Origin: Streptomyces sp. NRRL S-244
GTDB lineage: Bacteria; Actinomycetota; Actinomycetes; Streptomycetales; Streptomycetaceae
Assembly (NCBI RefSeq): GCF_000717915.1
Contig: NZ_JOCX01000004.1
Location: 124,001 to 188,000, forward strand
Reading direction: 5' to 3'
Length of the DNA: 64,000 nt
The notes beneath the pieces are model-generated. The model searched no databases and was not told the origin of the DNA. It saw only the letters and a program-made list of their open reading frames with translations. Both the position numbers and the translations under genes were made by a program. Shown one piece after another: positions 1-8,865 of this stretch (positions within the stretch are counted from its first letter, which is position 1; the number at the start of each line of letters is the position of its first letter).

Positions 1-849
1 ATCCGGATGCTGGTGGCCAGCGAGAATCCGGCGATCCGGTACGGCGGGCTGGTCCAGGTCGTGGACGCGGCGGAGTTCGACGAGACCCGGGCCAAGCACC
101 CGGAGACCGACCGCCACCTGGCCGTCGCGGACCTGGTGGTGCTCAACAAGACCGACCGGGTGGAGCCGGCCGGCCTCACCCGGATCGAGGCCGAGCTGGG
201 CACGCTCTGCCCCGGCACACCGGTGGTGGCCGCCGACCACGGCCGGATCGACCCGGAGCTGCTCTTCGACCGGCGGCCGTGGACCGAGACCCGGGGCCAG
301 CTGTCCTTCGAGGACCTGATCTCGCAGGCGAGGGACGCCGCCGAGGCAGACCACCCCGAGGCCCACGACGCCGCTCACGAGGAGGACCACGCCGGGCACG
401 CCCACACGGTCTACGAGAGCACGGAGTTCGTGTCCGAGCAGGCCCTGAACCCGCGCCGGTTCATCGACTTCCTCGACCGCCGTCCGGCCGGGCTGTACCG
501 GATCAAGGGCTACGTCCACTTCGGCGTCCCCGGCCACGAGGAGCGCTACGAGGTCCACGCCGTCGGCCGCTTCCTCCGCTTCGTGCCGGGCCCCTGGGGC
601 CGCGGGGAGCCGCGCCGGAGCCAACTGGTCCTGATCGGCGCCGGTACGGACGGCCCCGCCCTGCTGCGCGAGCTGGAGGCCTGCCGCGAACCGGCCCCGC
701 AGGACGCGCCGCCGGAGAGCATGTGGGGCGTCCTGCGCTACGTCGACCGCCCGGCGCAGCCGGACACGGAACCCGAGCCGGAGCCGGAGCCGGAGCCTGA
801 GCCGTACGAGCCCGACTCGTACGGCGATCCCGACCCCGAAGACCTGTAG
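1..849 (+). CDS. CobW/P47K-family GTP-binding metallochaperone, C-terminal part (5' end outside window)
   Basis: The reading frame is open from base 1, so the real start and the Walker A region lie upstream; the ATG at position 7 is internal. What is visible is the later GTPase part, with the guanine-specificity motif NKTD, followed by a linker rich in His, Asp and Glu (bases about 340-405) and the CobW C-terminal domain (RRFIDFLDRRPAGLYRIKG region). CobW GTPases handle transition metals, often zinc, and the His-rich linker fits metal binding. The protein ends in a run of Glu-Pro pairs and an acidic tail. The metal is not determined by what is seen here. It is convergent with the next gene, 17 bases away. 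Confidence 0.9.
   Translation: MRMLVASENPAIRYGGLVQVVDAAEFDETRAKHPETDRHLAVADLVVLNKTDRVEPAGLTRIEAELGTLCPGTPVVAADHGRIDPELLFDRRPWTETRGQLSFEDLISQARDAAEADHPEAHDAAHEEDHAGHAHTVYESTEFVSEQALNPRRFIDFLDRRPAGLYRIKGYVHFGVPGHEERYEVHAVGRFLRFVPGPWGRGEPRRSQLVLIGAGTDGPALLRELEACREPAPQDAPPESMWGVLRYVDRPAQPDTEPEPEPEPEPEPYEPDSYGDPDPEDL
775..804 (+). repeat. Hexanucleotide repeat encoding the Glu-Pro tail
   Basis: Five copies of a gagccg unit, one with a single change (gagcct), encode consecutive Glu-Pro pairs near the C terminus of the CobW-type protein. Such low-complexity tails often vary in copy number between strains. Confidence 0.8.
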
Positions 850-866
850 GGAGGCCGCGGCCGCCG

Positions 867-2963
867 TCAGGCGACCTCGACGCCGTACTCGCTCAGCAGG
901 TCCTCCAGGCCGCCGCGGTAGCCCTTGCCGCCGATCACGAAGTCCCAGTCGCCGTTGGAGCGGCGCCGGAAGGAGCCGAGGACCAGCGCGGTCTCCCCGG
1001 CGCGCCCGTCGGAGACGTCCAGCCGGCCCAGTTCCTCGCCACCCGCGGACAGCAGGCGGATGTGGGCGTCGGTGAACCCGGCGAGGTCGGCGTGCGGATC
1101 GACCTCCGGGTCGATCGCGGCCACGAGGACCAGCCGGTCGGCGGGCTCGGGCAGGGCGTCGAAGGAGACCTCCAGCGCCGCCTTGTCGGGTGCCGCGTGC
1201 GCCCGGGCCCGGACCGAACCGTCCGGGGTCCGCGGGTTGTTGAAGAACACGAAGTGCTCCTCGCTCAGCACCCGGTTGCCCGTGCAGACGAGGGCGCACA
1301 CGTCCAGCGCGACCCGGCCGGACCAGGACATGCCGAGCACGTTGTGGTCCGCCGCCGGGGCGGCGGGCTCCGGTTCGGGCGCGCGCTGCGCCGGACCGCC
1401 GCCCAGCCGCCCGCGCAGTCCGTACTGGTGCAGCAGCTCGACGAGATCCGCCCCGGGAACCAACTCCAGCGGCTTGCCGTTGGCAAAGGTGTACGACCCG
1501 GGCCCGAAGGACGCGGTGGTGACGAGCACCCCCTTGTTCGCCCCCTTGTCCTGGACCGTGCCGTACAGATCACGCACGGCCGTCGGCGGCACCGTGTTCC
1601 GGTAGCGCTTGACCTGTACGACGATCCGCCCGCCCCGGATCGGCGCCGGGTCCAGCGCCTCCACGTCCACCCCGCCGTCGCCCGACCGCTGCGTGGTCAC
1701 CGCCTCCATGCCCATCGCCCGGAACAACTCGGCGACCAGGTTCTCGAAGGCGATCGGATCCATCACGAACAGGTCCGGCTCGTCCTCGGCCTCGTCCGCG
1801 CCGCCCGCCTGCCCGCCGTGGCTGACGACCCCTCCGCCGACCTCGTCCGGGTGGCGCCCGGGGCGCACCGCCGTCAGCTGGTCGGGCCGCGTCGACAACT
1901 GCCCGCCCAGCCCCGAGACCAGACAGTCCACGGCGCTGACCTGCTCCAGGCGCAGCCCCGAGAACGCGCTCCGCGCCGCCGGCACCGTGGACAGGACGAA
2001 CCGCGCCTCCTGCCCCGTCGCCGGATCGTGGCAGTCCACGAACCCGTTGACCACGACCGAGTCCAGTACGCCGAACTCGTCCGCCGCGTACAGCTCGCGC
2101 ACCACCAGCAGCATGCACTGCGCCAGCAGGTCCCGGTACAGCGCCCGACGCTCCGTCACCGGGCGGGGCTTCACCTTGTCCTGGTCCGTACTCGGCAGGT
2201 ACTGCACCGCCCTGGCCTCCGGCACCACCGCGTATCCGGGGAGTTCCCAGTCCAGCACCAGCTGGCGCGCCGCCGGGTCGTAGGCGGCCGCGACCTGCCT
2301 CGGCAGCGCCTCGGGCCAGGCCGTCGAGGCGTACAGGGCCGCCGAGAAGTACTCCACCGCCGCTTCCGCGTCGCCCGTGCGCAGGGCGGCGGCCAGCTCG
2401 GTGAGCCCGCTGTTGTGCGCCCGTACCCCGGCGAGCTGCTCGGCGGCCCACCGGTCGTACTGCTGCCGGTACGCGGCCAGCTGCTGCTGGCGCTGTGCCT
2501 CCGCGGCGCTCGCGGCCTGCCAGGCCTCGGTGTACCGGGCGTGGGCCTCCCGCTCCGCCTGCGCCCGGTGGCCGGATCCGAGCGTCCAGCCGCTGCTCTG
2601 CTGCTGGAACTGGTCGATGCGCGGCATCGGCACCGGATGCGCCAGCGCCCCGGGATCGAAGGGTTCCAGCTGCTCGGGCCGGGCCAGGGCGGATATCCGG
2701 AACGCCGGCGCCCGGCAGCCCGCGACCAGCAGGCCCTTGAGGGCGTCGACCTCGGCGTCGATCTGCGCGGTCCGCCGCAGGGCCTCGGCCTCGCGGTACT
2801 GCCGGTGGCTGCGGTTCGCGTCGCGTTCGTGGGTCCGCTGCCGGTCCCGTTCGTACGCCAGCAGCCGGCGCTCGGCCTCCCGCTGCTGGATCACCTGCGT
2901 CTGCTGCTGCCGGCGCTGGGCCTCGGCCCACTCCCCGATCAATCCGCCCGACCGACGACTCAT
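867..2963 (-). CDS. Mrr-type restriction endonuclease / TerD-domain fusion protein
   Basis: Protein of 698 residues starting MSRRSGGLIGEW; the longer open frame upstream runs into the hairpin behind parC and is not used. The N-terminal 120 residues are Gln/Arg-rich and probably coiled coil. The middle holds a restriction-endonuclease (Mrr_cat-like) domain: FENLVAELFRAMG, then a GGVDVEA stretch and a VVQVKRYR stretch, which carry the D and QxK of the PD-(D/E)XK active site. The C terminus is a TerD domain (VALDVCALVC, the FFNNP motif, ending in DWDFVIGGKGYRGGLEDLLSEYG). TerD proteins are calcium-binding stress proteins linked to tellurite and phage resistance; Mrr domains cleave (often methylated) DNA. 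Calcium-linked nuclease signalling is an inference. Confidence 0.85.
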   Translation of the reverse strand: MSRRSGGLIGEWAEAQRRQQQTQVIQQREAERRLLAYERDRQRTHERDANRSHRQYREAEALRRTAQIDAEVDALKGLLVAGCRAPAFRISALARPEQLEPFDPGALAHPVPMPRIDQFQQQSSGWTLGSGHRAQAEREAHARYTEAWQAASAAEAQRQQQLAAYRQQYDRWAAEQLAGVRAHNSGLTELAAALRTGDAEAAVEYFSAALYASTAWPEALPRQVAAAYDPAARQLVLDWELPGYAVVPEARAVQYLPSTDQDKVKPRPVTERRALYRDLLAQCMLLVVRELYAADEFGVLDSVVVNGFVDCHDPATGQEARFVLSTVPAARSAFSGLRLEQVSAVDCLVSGLGGQLSTRPDQLTAVRPGRHPDEVGGGVVSHGGQAGGADEAEDEPDLFVMDPIAFENLVAELFRAMGMEAVTTQRSGDGGVDVEALDPAPIRGGRIVVQVKRYRNTVPPTAVRDLYGTVQDKGANKGVLVTTASFGPGSYTFANGKPLELVPGADLVELLHQYGLRGRLGGGPAQRAPEPEPAAPAADHNVLGMSWSGRVALDVCALVCTGNRVLSEEHFVFFNNPRTPDGSVRARAHAAPDKAALEVSFDALPEPADRLVLVAAIDPEVDPHADLAGFTDAHIRLLSAGGEELGRLDVSDGRAGETALVLGSFRRRSNGDWDFVIGGKGYRGGLEDLLSEYGVEVA

Positions 2964-3008
2964 CAGCTGTGTACTCCCCCCACCAACACCCAGAGGGAAA
3001 ACACTAGT

Positions 3009-3054
3009 CGGCATTCGGGTGGTACGTCCCCCCGGTCGCACCACCCGAATGCCG
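3009..3054 (-). terminator. Terminator hairpin downstream of parC
   Basis: A perfect 15-bp inverted repeat (3009-3023 with 3040-3054) and a 16-nt loop, starting 10 bases past the parC stop codon and ahead of the Mrr-TerD gene on the same strand. There is no T-tract, as is common for Streptomyces terminators. Confidence 0.75.
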
Positions 3055-3063
3055 CCGTACGTC

Positions 3064-5520
3064 CTACAGCGCGCCACCCGCCAGAGCGGCGACGACCGCG
3101 GGCAGCGCGGCCCCCGAACCGTCGCGGCGCGGGTCCACGGCCGGCAGTTCGGCCGGGCTGCCGTTCGCCGCGGCCGCGCGGACCGGCGCGTTGCCGGCCC
3201 AGGCCAGGACCAGCAGGTCCTCGCCCTTCAGGAACCGCTGGCAGCGCACGCCGCCGGTGGCCCGGCCCTTGCGCGGGTACTGGTCGAACGGGGTGAGCTT
3301 CCCGGACAGCATCGAGTCGTCCAGCGTCCCGTGCGAGCCCGCCACCGTGAACACCACGGCGTCGCGCGCCGGGTCCACCGCCGAGAAGTGGATCACCTTG
3401 GCGTTCTCGGAGAGCTTGATGCCCGCCATACCGCCCGCGGGGCGGCCCTGCGGGCGCACCTGGCCCGCCGGGTAGCGCAGCAGCTGGGCGTCGTCGGTGA
3501 GGAAGACCAGGTCCTCCTCGCCCGTGCGCAGTTCGACCGCGCCGACGATCCGGTCGCCCTCCTTGAGGGTGATGACCTCCAGCTCGTCCTTGTTCGCCGG
3601 GTAGTCCGGCACGACGCGCTTGACCACGCCCTGCTCGGTGCCCAGGGCCAGGCCCTGCGAGGACTCGTCCAGCGAGGTCAGGCAGATCACCTTCTCGTCC
3701 GCCTCCAGCCCGGAGAGGAACTCCGAGACCGGGGCGCCGCCCGCCAGGTTCGGCGCGGCGTGGGTGTCCGGCAGCTGCGGCAGGTCGATCACCGCGAGCC
3801 GCAGCAGCCGCCCGTACGAGGTGACCACGCCGACGTCGGCCCGGGCGGTCGCGGCCACCTGCGAGACGATCAGGTCGTGCTTCGTGCGGGACCCGCCCTC
3901 CTCCTCGGGCAGTGGGTCGCCGCCCGCGGTGCGCGCCAGCAGGCCCGTCGAGGACAGCAGGACCCGGCACGGGTCGTCCGCGACCTCCAGCGGGACCGCG
4001 GCGACCGCCGTGCCCGCCGACTCCAGCAGGACCGTACGGCGCTCGGTGCCGAACTTCTTCGCGACCGCGGCCAGTTCCGTGGAGACCAGCTTGCGCAGCT
4101 CCGTGTCGGACTCCAGGATCCCGGTCAGCTCGTCGATCTCGCCCGTCAGCCGGTCGCGCTCGGACTCCAGCTCGATCCGGTCGAAGCGGGTGAGGCGGCG
4201 CAGCGGGGTGTCCAGGATGTACCGGGTCTGGATCTCACTCAGCGAGAAGCGCTCGATCAGCCGCTCCATCGCCTGCGCCGAGTTGTCGCTGTCCCGGATG
4301 ATCCGGATGACCTCGTCGATGTCGACCAGGGCCACCAGCAGGCCCTCGACCAGGTGCAGCCGGTCGCGGCGCTTGGTGCGGCGGAACTCGCTGCGCCGCC
4401 GCACGACCTCGAAGCGGTGGTCGAGGTAGACCTCCAGCAGCTCCTTGAGGCCCAGGGTCAGCGGCTGGCCGTCGACCAGCGCGACGTTGTTGATGCCGAA
4501 GGACTCCTCCATCGGCGTCAGCTTGTACAGCTGCTCCAGGACGGCTTCCGGGTGGAAGCCGTTCTTGATCTCGATGACCAGGCGCAGGCCGTGCGAGCGG
4601 TCGGTGAGGTCCTTGACGTCCGCGATGCCCTGGAGCTTCTTGGAGCCGACCAGGTCCTTGATCTTCGCGATGACCTTCTCGGGGCCGACCGTGAAGGGCA
4701 GTTCCGTGACGACCAGGCCCTTGCGGCGCGCCGTCACGTTCTCCACGGCCACCGTGGCGCGGATCTTGAACGTGCCGCGGCCGTTGGCGTAGGCGTCCTT
4801 GATCCCCGAGAGGCCCACGATCCGGCCGCCCGTGGGCAGGTCCGGACCCGGCACGAAGCGCATCAGCGCCTCCAGGTCCGCCTGCGGGTAGCGGATCAGG
4901 TGGCGGGCGGCCGCGATGACCTCGCCGAGGTTGTGCGGGGGCATGTTGGTGGCCATGCCGACCGCGATCCCGGAGGCGCCGTTGACCAGCAGGTTCGGGT
5001 ACGCCGCGGGCAGCGCGACCGGTTCCTGCTCCTGGCCGTCGTAGTTGGCGGTGAAGTCGACGGTGTCCTCGTCGATCGACTCCGTCATCAGCGACGTGGC
5101 GTCCGCCATCTTGCACTCGGTGTAACGCATCGCGGCCGGCGGGTCGTCGTTGCCGAGCGAACCGAAGTTGCCGTGGCCGTCGACCAGCGGCAGCCGCATC
5201 GAGAAGGGCTGGGCCATGCGCACGAGGGCGTCGTAGATCGACGCGTCTCCGTGCGGGTGCAGCTTGCCCATGACCTCGCCGACGACGCGGGCGCACTTCA
5301 CATAGCCGCGGTCGGGGCGCAGGCCCATCTCGTTCATCTGGTAGACGATGCGCCGGTGTACCGGCTTCATGCCGTCCCGGGCGTCGGGCAGGGCGCGGGA
5401 GTAGATCACCGAGTACGCGTACTCGAGGAAGGAGCCCTGCATTTCGTCGACGACGTCGATGTCGAGGATCTTCTCCTCGAAATCCTCCGGCGGCGGGGTC
5501 TTCGTGCTGCGGCGGGCCAT
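3064..5520 (-). CDS. parC: DNA topoisomerase IV subunit A (GyrA/ParC family)
   Basis: An 818-residue type IIA topoisomerase A subunit, which breaks and rejoins DNA to decatenate replicated chromosomes. The N-terminal breakage-reunion domain has the [21 protein letters not shown] region (quinolone-determining), the PHGD motif, and the active-site Tyr in AAMRYTE. The C-terminal part has the six-bladed beta-pinwheel repeats, less regular than in gyrase, and no clear GyrA box, which favours ParC over GyrA. Streptomyces have both gyrase and topoisomerase IV; the ParE subunit is not in this window. The protein starts MARRSTKT and is divergent from the M16 protease genes; the 245-base gap holds promoters for both, but no clear boxes were seen. 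Confidence 0.93.
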   Translation of the reverse strand: MARRSTKTPPPEDFEEKILDIDVVDEMQGSFLEYAYSVIYSRALPDARDGMKPVHRRIVYQMNEMGLRPDRGYVKCARVVGEVMGKLHPHGDASIYDALVRMAQPFSMRLPLVDGHGNFGSLGNDDPPAAMRYTECKMADATSLMTESIDEDTVDFTANYDGQEQEPVALPAAYPNLLVNGASGIAVGMATNMPPHNLGEVIAAARHLIRYPQADLEALMRFVPGPDLPTGGRIVGLSGIKDAYANGRGTFKIRATVAVENVTARRKGLVVTELPFTVGPEKVIAKIKDLVGSKKLQGIADVKDLTDRSHGLRLVIEIKNGFHPEAVLEQLYKLTPMEESFGINNVALVDGQPLTLGLKELLEVYLDHRFEVVRRRSEFRRTKRRDRLHLVEGLLVALVDIDEVIRIIRDSDNSAQAMERLIERFSLSEIQTRYILDTPLRRLTRFDRIELESERDRLTGEIDELTGILESDTELRKLVSTELAAVAKKFGTERRTVLLESAGTAVAAVPLEVADDPCRVLLSSTGLLARTAGGDPLPEEEGGSRTKHDLIVSQVAATARADVGVVTSYGRLLRLAVIDLPQLPDTHAAPNLAGGAPVSEFLSGLEADEKVICLTSLDESSQGLALGTEQGVVKRVVPDYPANKDELEVITLKEGDRIVGAVELRTGEEDLVFLTDDAQLLRYPAGQVRPQGRPAGGMAGIKLSENAKVIHFSAVDPARDAVVFTVAGSHGTLDDSMLSGKLTPFDQYPRKGRATGGVRCQRFLKGEDLLVLAWAGNAPVRAAAANGSPAELPAVDPRRDGSGAALPAVVAALAGGAL

Positions 5521-5765
5521 CGCTGCGCGGCTCCTTAACCAAGAAAGAAAGTGTGCTGGGGGTCTGGCGGCTGGTCTGATCGGTGTTGACGGGGTTGTCG
5601 CGGACCATTGTGGCCCGAGGCACCGACAACGCCGACTCCGACCCTGGGGTCACCCCCGGACGGAGGCGTGGGTGAGTGTGAGTCGGGAACTTCTCCGGTG
5701 CCCGACGCGCTTGCATACAGTGGCAGGTCTGACGGAAAACTCTGCATCGCGATCGAAGGGACCAC

Positions 5766-7121
5766 ATGCCCATGGGTCACACGGCCACAGCCCAGGCCGG
5801 CTCCGGCGGCCTGACAGCGACCGAGCACCGGCTGGCCAACGGCCTGCGCGTGGTGCTCTCCGAGGATCACCTGACCCCGGTCGCCGCGGTCTGCCTCTGG
5901 TACGACGTCGGCTCGCGCCACGAAGTCAAGGGGCGAACCGGCCTGGCTCACCTCTTCGAGCACCTGATGTTCCAGGGCTCGGCGAGCGTACCCGGCAACG
6001 GGCACTTCGAGCTGGTCCAGGGGGCCGGCGGTTCGCTCAACGGCACCACCAGCTTCGAGCGCACCAACTACTTCGAGACCATGCCGGCCCACCAGCTGGA
6101 GCTCGCGCTCTGGCTGGAAGCCGACCGGATGGGCTCGCTGCTGGCCGCCCTGGACGACGAGTCCATGGAGAACCAGCGCGACGTCGTCAAGAACGAGCGC
6201 CGCCAGCGGTACGACAACGTCCCGTACGGCACGGCCTTCGAGAAGCTGACCGCCCTCGCCTACCCCGAGGGCCACCCGTACCACCACACCCCGATCGGCT
6301 CCATGGCCGACCTGGACGCGGCCTCCCTGGAGGACGCCCGCGCCTTCTTCCGTACGTACTACGCGCCCAACAACGCGGTGCTGTCGGTCGTCGGCGACAT
6401 CGACCCCGAGCAGACGCTCGCCTGGGTCGAGAAGTACTTCGGCACCATCCCCGGGCACGACGGCAAGCAGCCGCCGCGCGACGGCGCCCTGCCCGAGATC
6501 ATGGGCCGCGAGCTGCGCGAGGAGATCGTCGAGGAGGTCCCGGCCCGCGCGCTGATGGCCGCCTACCGCCTCCCGCACGACGGCACCCGCGAGTGCGACG
6601 CCGCCGACGTGGCACTGACCGTGCTGGGCGGCGGCGAGTCCTCCCGGCTGCACAACCGCCTGGTACGCCGCGACCAGAGCGCCGTCGCGGCCGGCTTCGG
6701 CATGCTGCGGCTCGCCGGTGCGCCCTCGCTGGGCTGGCTGGACGTGAAGACCTCCAGCGGCGTCGAGGTGCCCGCCATCGAGGCGGCCGTCGACGAGGAG
6801 CTCGCGCGGTTCGCCGCCGAGGGCCCGACCGCCGAGGAGATGGAGCGCGCGCAGGCGCAGCTGGAGCGCGAGTGGCTGGACCGGCTGAGCACGGTGGCCG
6901 GGCGCGCCGACGAACTGTGCCGCTTCGCGGTGCTGTTCGGCGACCCGCAGCTGGCGCTCAGCGCGGTCGGACGCGTCCTCGACATCACCGCCGAGGAGGT
7001 GCAGGCCGTGGCCGCGGCCCGACTGCGCCCCGACAACCGCGCGGTGCTGGTGTACGAGCCGCTCCCGGCAGAAGCCGGCGAGAACGGCGAGAGCGACGAG
7101 AACGAAGGGGCGGAGCAGTGA
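5766..7121 (+). CDS. M16-family zinc metallopeptidase, catalytic subunit
   Basis: A 451-residue pitrilysin/insulinase-type peptidase. The inverted zinc motif HxxEH is present as HLFEH (His62, Glu65, His66), with the downstream Glu in the region ENQRDVVKNE. The LANGLRVVLSEDHLTPV opening and the later ARLRPDNRAVLVYEPLP ending match two-domain bacterial M16 proteins. These usually pair with a non-catalytic partner, which here is the next gene, overlapping by 4 bases (GTGA), so the two are likely translated together as a heterodimer. No signal peptide is seen, so it probably acts in the cytoplasm. The physiological substrate is unknown. Confidence 0.92.
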   Translation: MPMGHTATAQAGSGGLTATEHRLANGLRVVLSEDHLTPVAAVCLWYDVGSRHEVKGRTGLAHLFEHLMFQGSASVPGNGHFELVQGAGGSLNGTTSFERTNYFETMPAHQLELALWLEADRMGSLLAALDDESMENQRDVVKNERRQRYDNVPYGTAFEKLTALAYPEGHPYHHTPIGSMADLDAASLEDARAFFRTYYAPNNAVLSVVGDIDPEQTLAWVEKYFGTIPGHDGKQPPRDGALPEIMGRELREEIVEEVPARALMAAYRLPHDGTRECDAADVALTVLGGGESSRLHNRLVRRDQSAVAAGFGMLRLAGAPSLGWLDVKTSSGVEVPAIEAAVDEELARFAAEGPTAEEMERAQAQLEREWLDRLSTVAGRADELCRFAVLFGDPQLALSAVGRVLDITAEEVQAVAAARLRPDNRAVLVYEPLPAEAGENGESDENEGAEQ

Positions 7122-8509
7122 GCGACACCGCAGCCGTCACGATGACCTTCCACCCGCAGCCCCAGGCCGGCCAGGCCCGCCCGTGGGCCTTCCCGGCCCC
7201 CGAGCGCGGCTCGCTGCCCAACGGCCTGACCGTGCTGCGCTGCCACCGGCCCGGCCAGCAGGTCGTGGCCGTCGAGGTCAACCTCGCCGCCCCGCTGGAC
7301 GCCGAGCCCCAGGGCCTGGACGGCGTGGCGACCATCATGGCCCGCGCGCTGTCCGAGGGCACCGACAAGCACTCCGCCGAGGAGTTCGCGGCCGAGCTGG
7401 AGCGCTGCGGCGCCACGCTCGACGCGCACGCCGACCACCCGGGTCTGCGAGTCTCCCTGGAGGTCCCGGCCTCCCGGCTGGCCAAGGCGCTGGGCCTGGT
7501 CGCCGAGGCGCTGCGCGCACCCGCCTTCGCCGACAGCGAGGTCGACCGGCTGGTGCGCAACCGGCTCGACGAGATCCCGCACGAGCTGGCCAACCCGCAG
7601 CGCCGGGCCGCCAAGGAGCTCTCCCGGCAGCTCTTCCCGTCGACCCTGCGCATGTCCCGGCCGCGCCAGGGCACCGAGGAGACGGTCGCCCGGATCGACT
7701 CCGCGGCCGTACGCGCCTTCTACGAGGCCCACGTACGCCCCGCCACCGCCACCGCGGTGGTCGTCGGCGACCTGACCGGGATCGACCTGGACGCCGTCCT
7801 GGGGGACACCCTGGGCACCTGGACCGGCAACTCCGCCGAGCCGCTCCCGGTCCCGCCGGTCACCGCCGACGACACCGGCCGCGTGGTCATCGTGGACCGG
7901 CCCGGCGCGGTCCAGACGCAGCTGCTCATCGGCCGGATCGGGCCGGACCGGCACGACCGGGTCTGGGCGGCGCAGGTGCTCGGCACGTACTGCCTGGGCG
8001 GCACCCTCACCTCGCGCCTGGACAAGGTGCTGCGCGAGGAGAAGGGCTACACCTACGGCGTGCGCGCCTTCGGCCAGGTGCTGCGCTCCACGGCCGACGG
8101 CAAGGGCGCCTCGATGCTGGCCATCAGCGGCTCGGTGGACACCCCCAACACCGGCCCGGCGCTCGACGACCTCTGGAAGGTGCTCCGCACCCTCGCCGAG
8201 GGCGGCCTGACCGACGCCGAACGGGACGTGGCGGTGCAGAACTTGGTGGGCGTGGCCCCGCTGAAGTTCGAGACGGCCGCGGCCGTCGCCGGCACGCTCG
8301 CCGACCAGGTCGAGCAGGAGCTCCCGGACGACTACCAGGCGCAGTTGTACGCGCAGCTGGCCCAGACGGGCACGGTGGAGGCGACTTCCGCCGTCCTGGC
8401 CGCCTTCCCGGTGGACCGCCTGGTCACGGTCCTGGTGGGCGACGCCGCGCAGATCGAGGAGCCGGTGCGCGCGCTCGGGATCGGTGAGGTCACCGTCGTC
8501 ACCAACTGA
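7118..8509 (+). CDS. M16-family peptidase-like protein, non-catalytic partner
   Basis: Protein of 463 residues starting at the GTG that overlaps the stop codon of the upstream gene; a purine-rich ribosome binding site (aaggggcggag) lies just ahead. It has the M16 fold signatures (LPNGLTVLRCHRPGQQ, later YCLGGTLTSRLDKVLREEKGYTYGVRAF), but the zinc motif is absent: where the partner has HLFEH this protein reads IMARAL. It keeps the Arg/Tyr-type substrate-binding motif (R...KGYTYG) typical of non-catalytic beta-like subunits. The two genes therefore likely encode the two halves of one proteolytic chamber. A strong terminator follows. Confidence 0.9.
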   Translation: MSDTAAVTMTFHPQPQAGQARPWAFPAPERGSLPNGLTVLRCHRPGQQVVAVEVNLAAPLDAEPQGLDGVATIMARALSEGTDKHSAEEFAAELERCGATLDAHADHPGLRVSLEVPASRLAKALGLVAEALRAPAFADSEVDRLVRNRLDEIPHELANPQRRAAKELSRQLFPSTLRMSRPRQGTEETVARIDSAAVRAFYEAHVRPATATAVVVGDLTGIDLDAVLGDTLGTWTGNSAEPLPVPPVTADDTGRVVIVDRPGAVQTQLLIGRIGPDRHDRVWAAQVLGTYCLGGTLTSRLDKVLREEKGYTYGVRAFGQVLRSTADGKGASMLAISGSVDTPNTGPALDDLWKVLRTLAEGGLTDAERDVAVQNLVGVAPLKFETAAAVAGTLADQVEQELPDDYQAQLYAQLAQTGTVEATSAVLAAFPVDRLVTVLVGDAAQIEEPVRALGIGEVTVVTN

Positions 8510-8520
8510 CGGACATTTCA

Positions 8521-8556
8521 AGGGGCTCCGGCGGCTTGTCCGCCGGGGCCCTTTTT
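8521..8556 (+). terminator. Rho-independent terminator after the M16 gene pair
   Basis: A 12-bp GC-rich stem with one G-T pair (8523-8534 with 8540-8551) and a 5-nt loop, followed at once by five T residues. It closes the M16 operon and insulates the riboswitch transcript. Confidence 0.9.
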
Positions 8557-8687
8557 GTCTGTTTCGCGGAGAGGTTGCTCGTATGGGGTGTGGCGTATGC
8601 AACAAAAACACGTGTCTGTTTGGCGATTGACTGATGATCCGCCTAGCGTCGGCCGTGCTGTCCGTCAGTTGTACGCGCCGCATCCGC

Positions 8688-8853
8688 GGCACCGGGCAGC
8701 GATCGCCGAGTCCCCGTCAGGCGCGAGCCTGGGGAGCCGGGGACCCACATGTGTCCCTGGGGTGAATCGGACCGCCTCGTCAGAGGGGGCCCGTAGGAGA
8801 CCTTCCTGCTCCGAACCCGTCAGCTAACCCGGTAGGCGAGAAGGAAGGAAAGG
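8688..8853 (+). promoter_or_regulatory. c-di-AMP riboswitch (ydaO/yuaA class) in the leader of the M23 peptidase gene
   Basis: The leader contains the hallmark blocks of the actinobacterial ydaO-type riboswitch in order: cgatcgccgagtccccgtca, the cctggggagccgggga block, tccctggggtgaatcgg, gggggcccgtaggagacctt, ccgaacccgtcagctaaccc and ggtaggcgagaaggaagga. In Streptomyces this class controls cell-wall hydrolase genes (rpf and M23/NlpC types) in response to c-di-AMP; high ligand generally lowers expression. The final purine-rich segment also serves as ribosome binding site for the ATG at 8866. Boundaries are approximate. The remainder of the 8510-8865 gap holds the terminator above and no promoter that could be assigned with confidence. 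Confidence 0.9.
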
Positions 8854-8865
8854 ATCAGCCCCTTC

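Noticed and set aside
2964..3077. N-terminal extension of the Mrr-TerD frame.
   Set aside because: It would run through the hairpin behind parC and into the parC 3' end; the ATG at 2963 gives a normal start.
1062..3296. Very long plus-strand frames opposite the Mrr-TerD and parC genes, and similar frames opposite other genes.
   Set aside because: High-GC antisense shadows: Arg/Pro/Ala/Gly-rich translations with no domains, opposite well-supported genes.
8627..8649. TTGACT and TAGCGT as a promoter for the riboswitch transcript.
   Set aside because: The spacer is only 11 bases, too short for a standard sigma factor.
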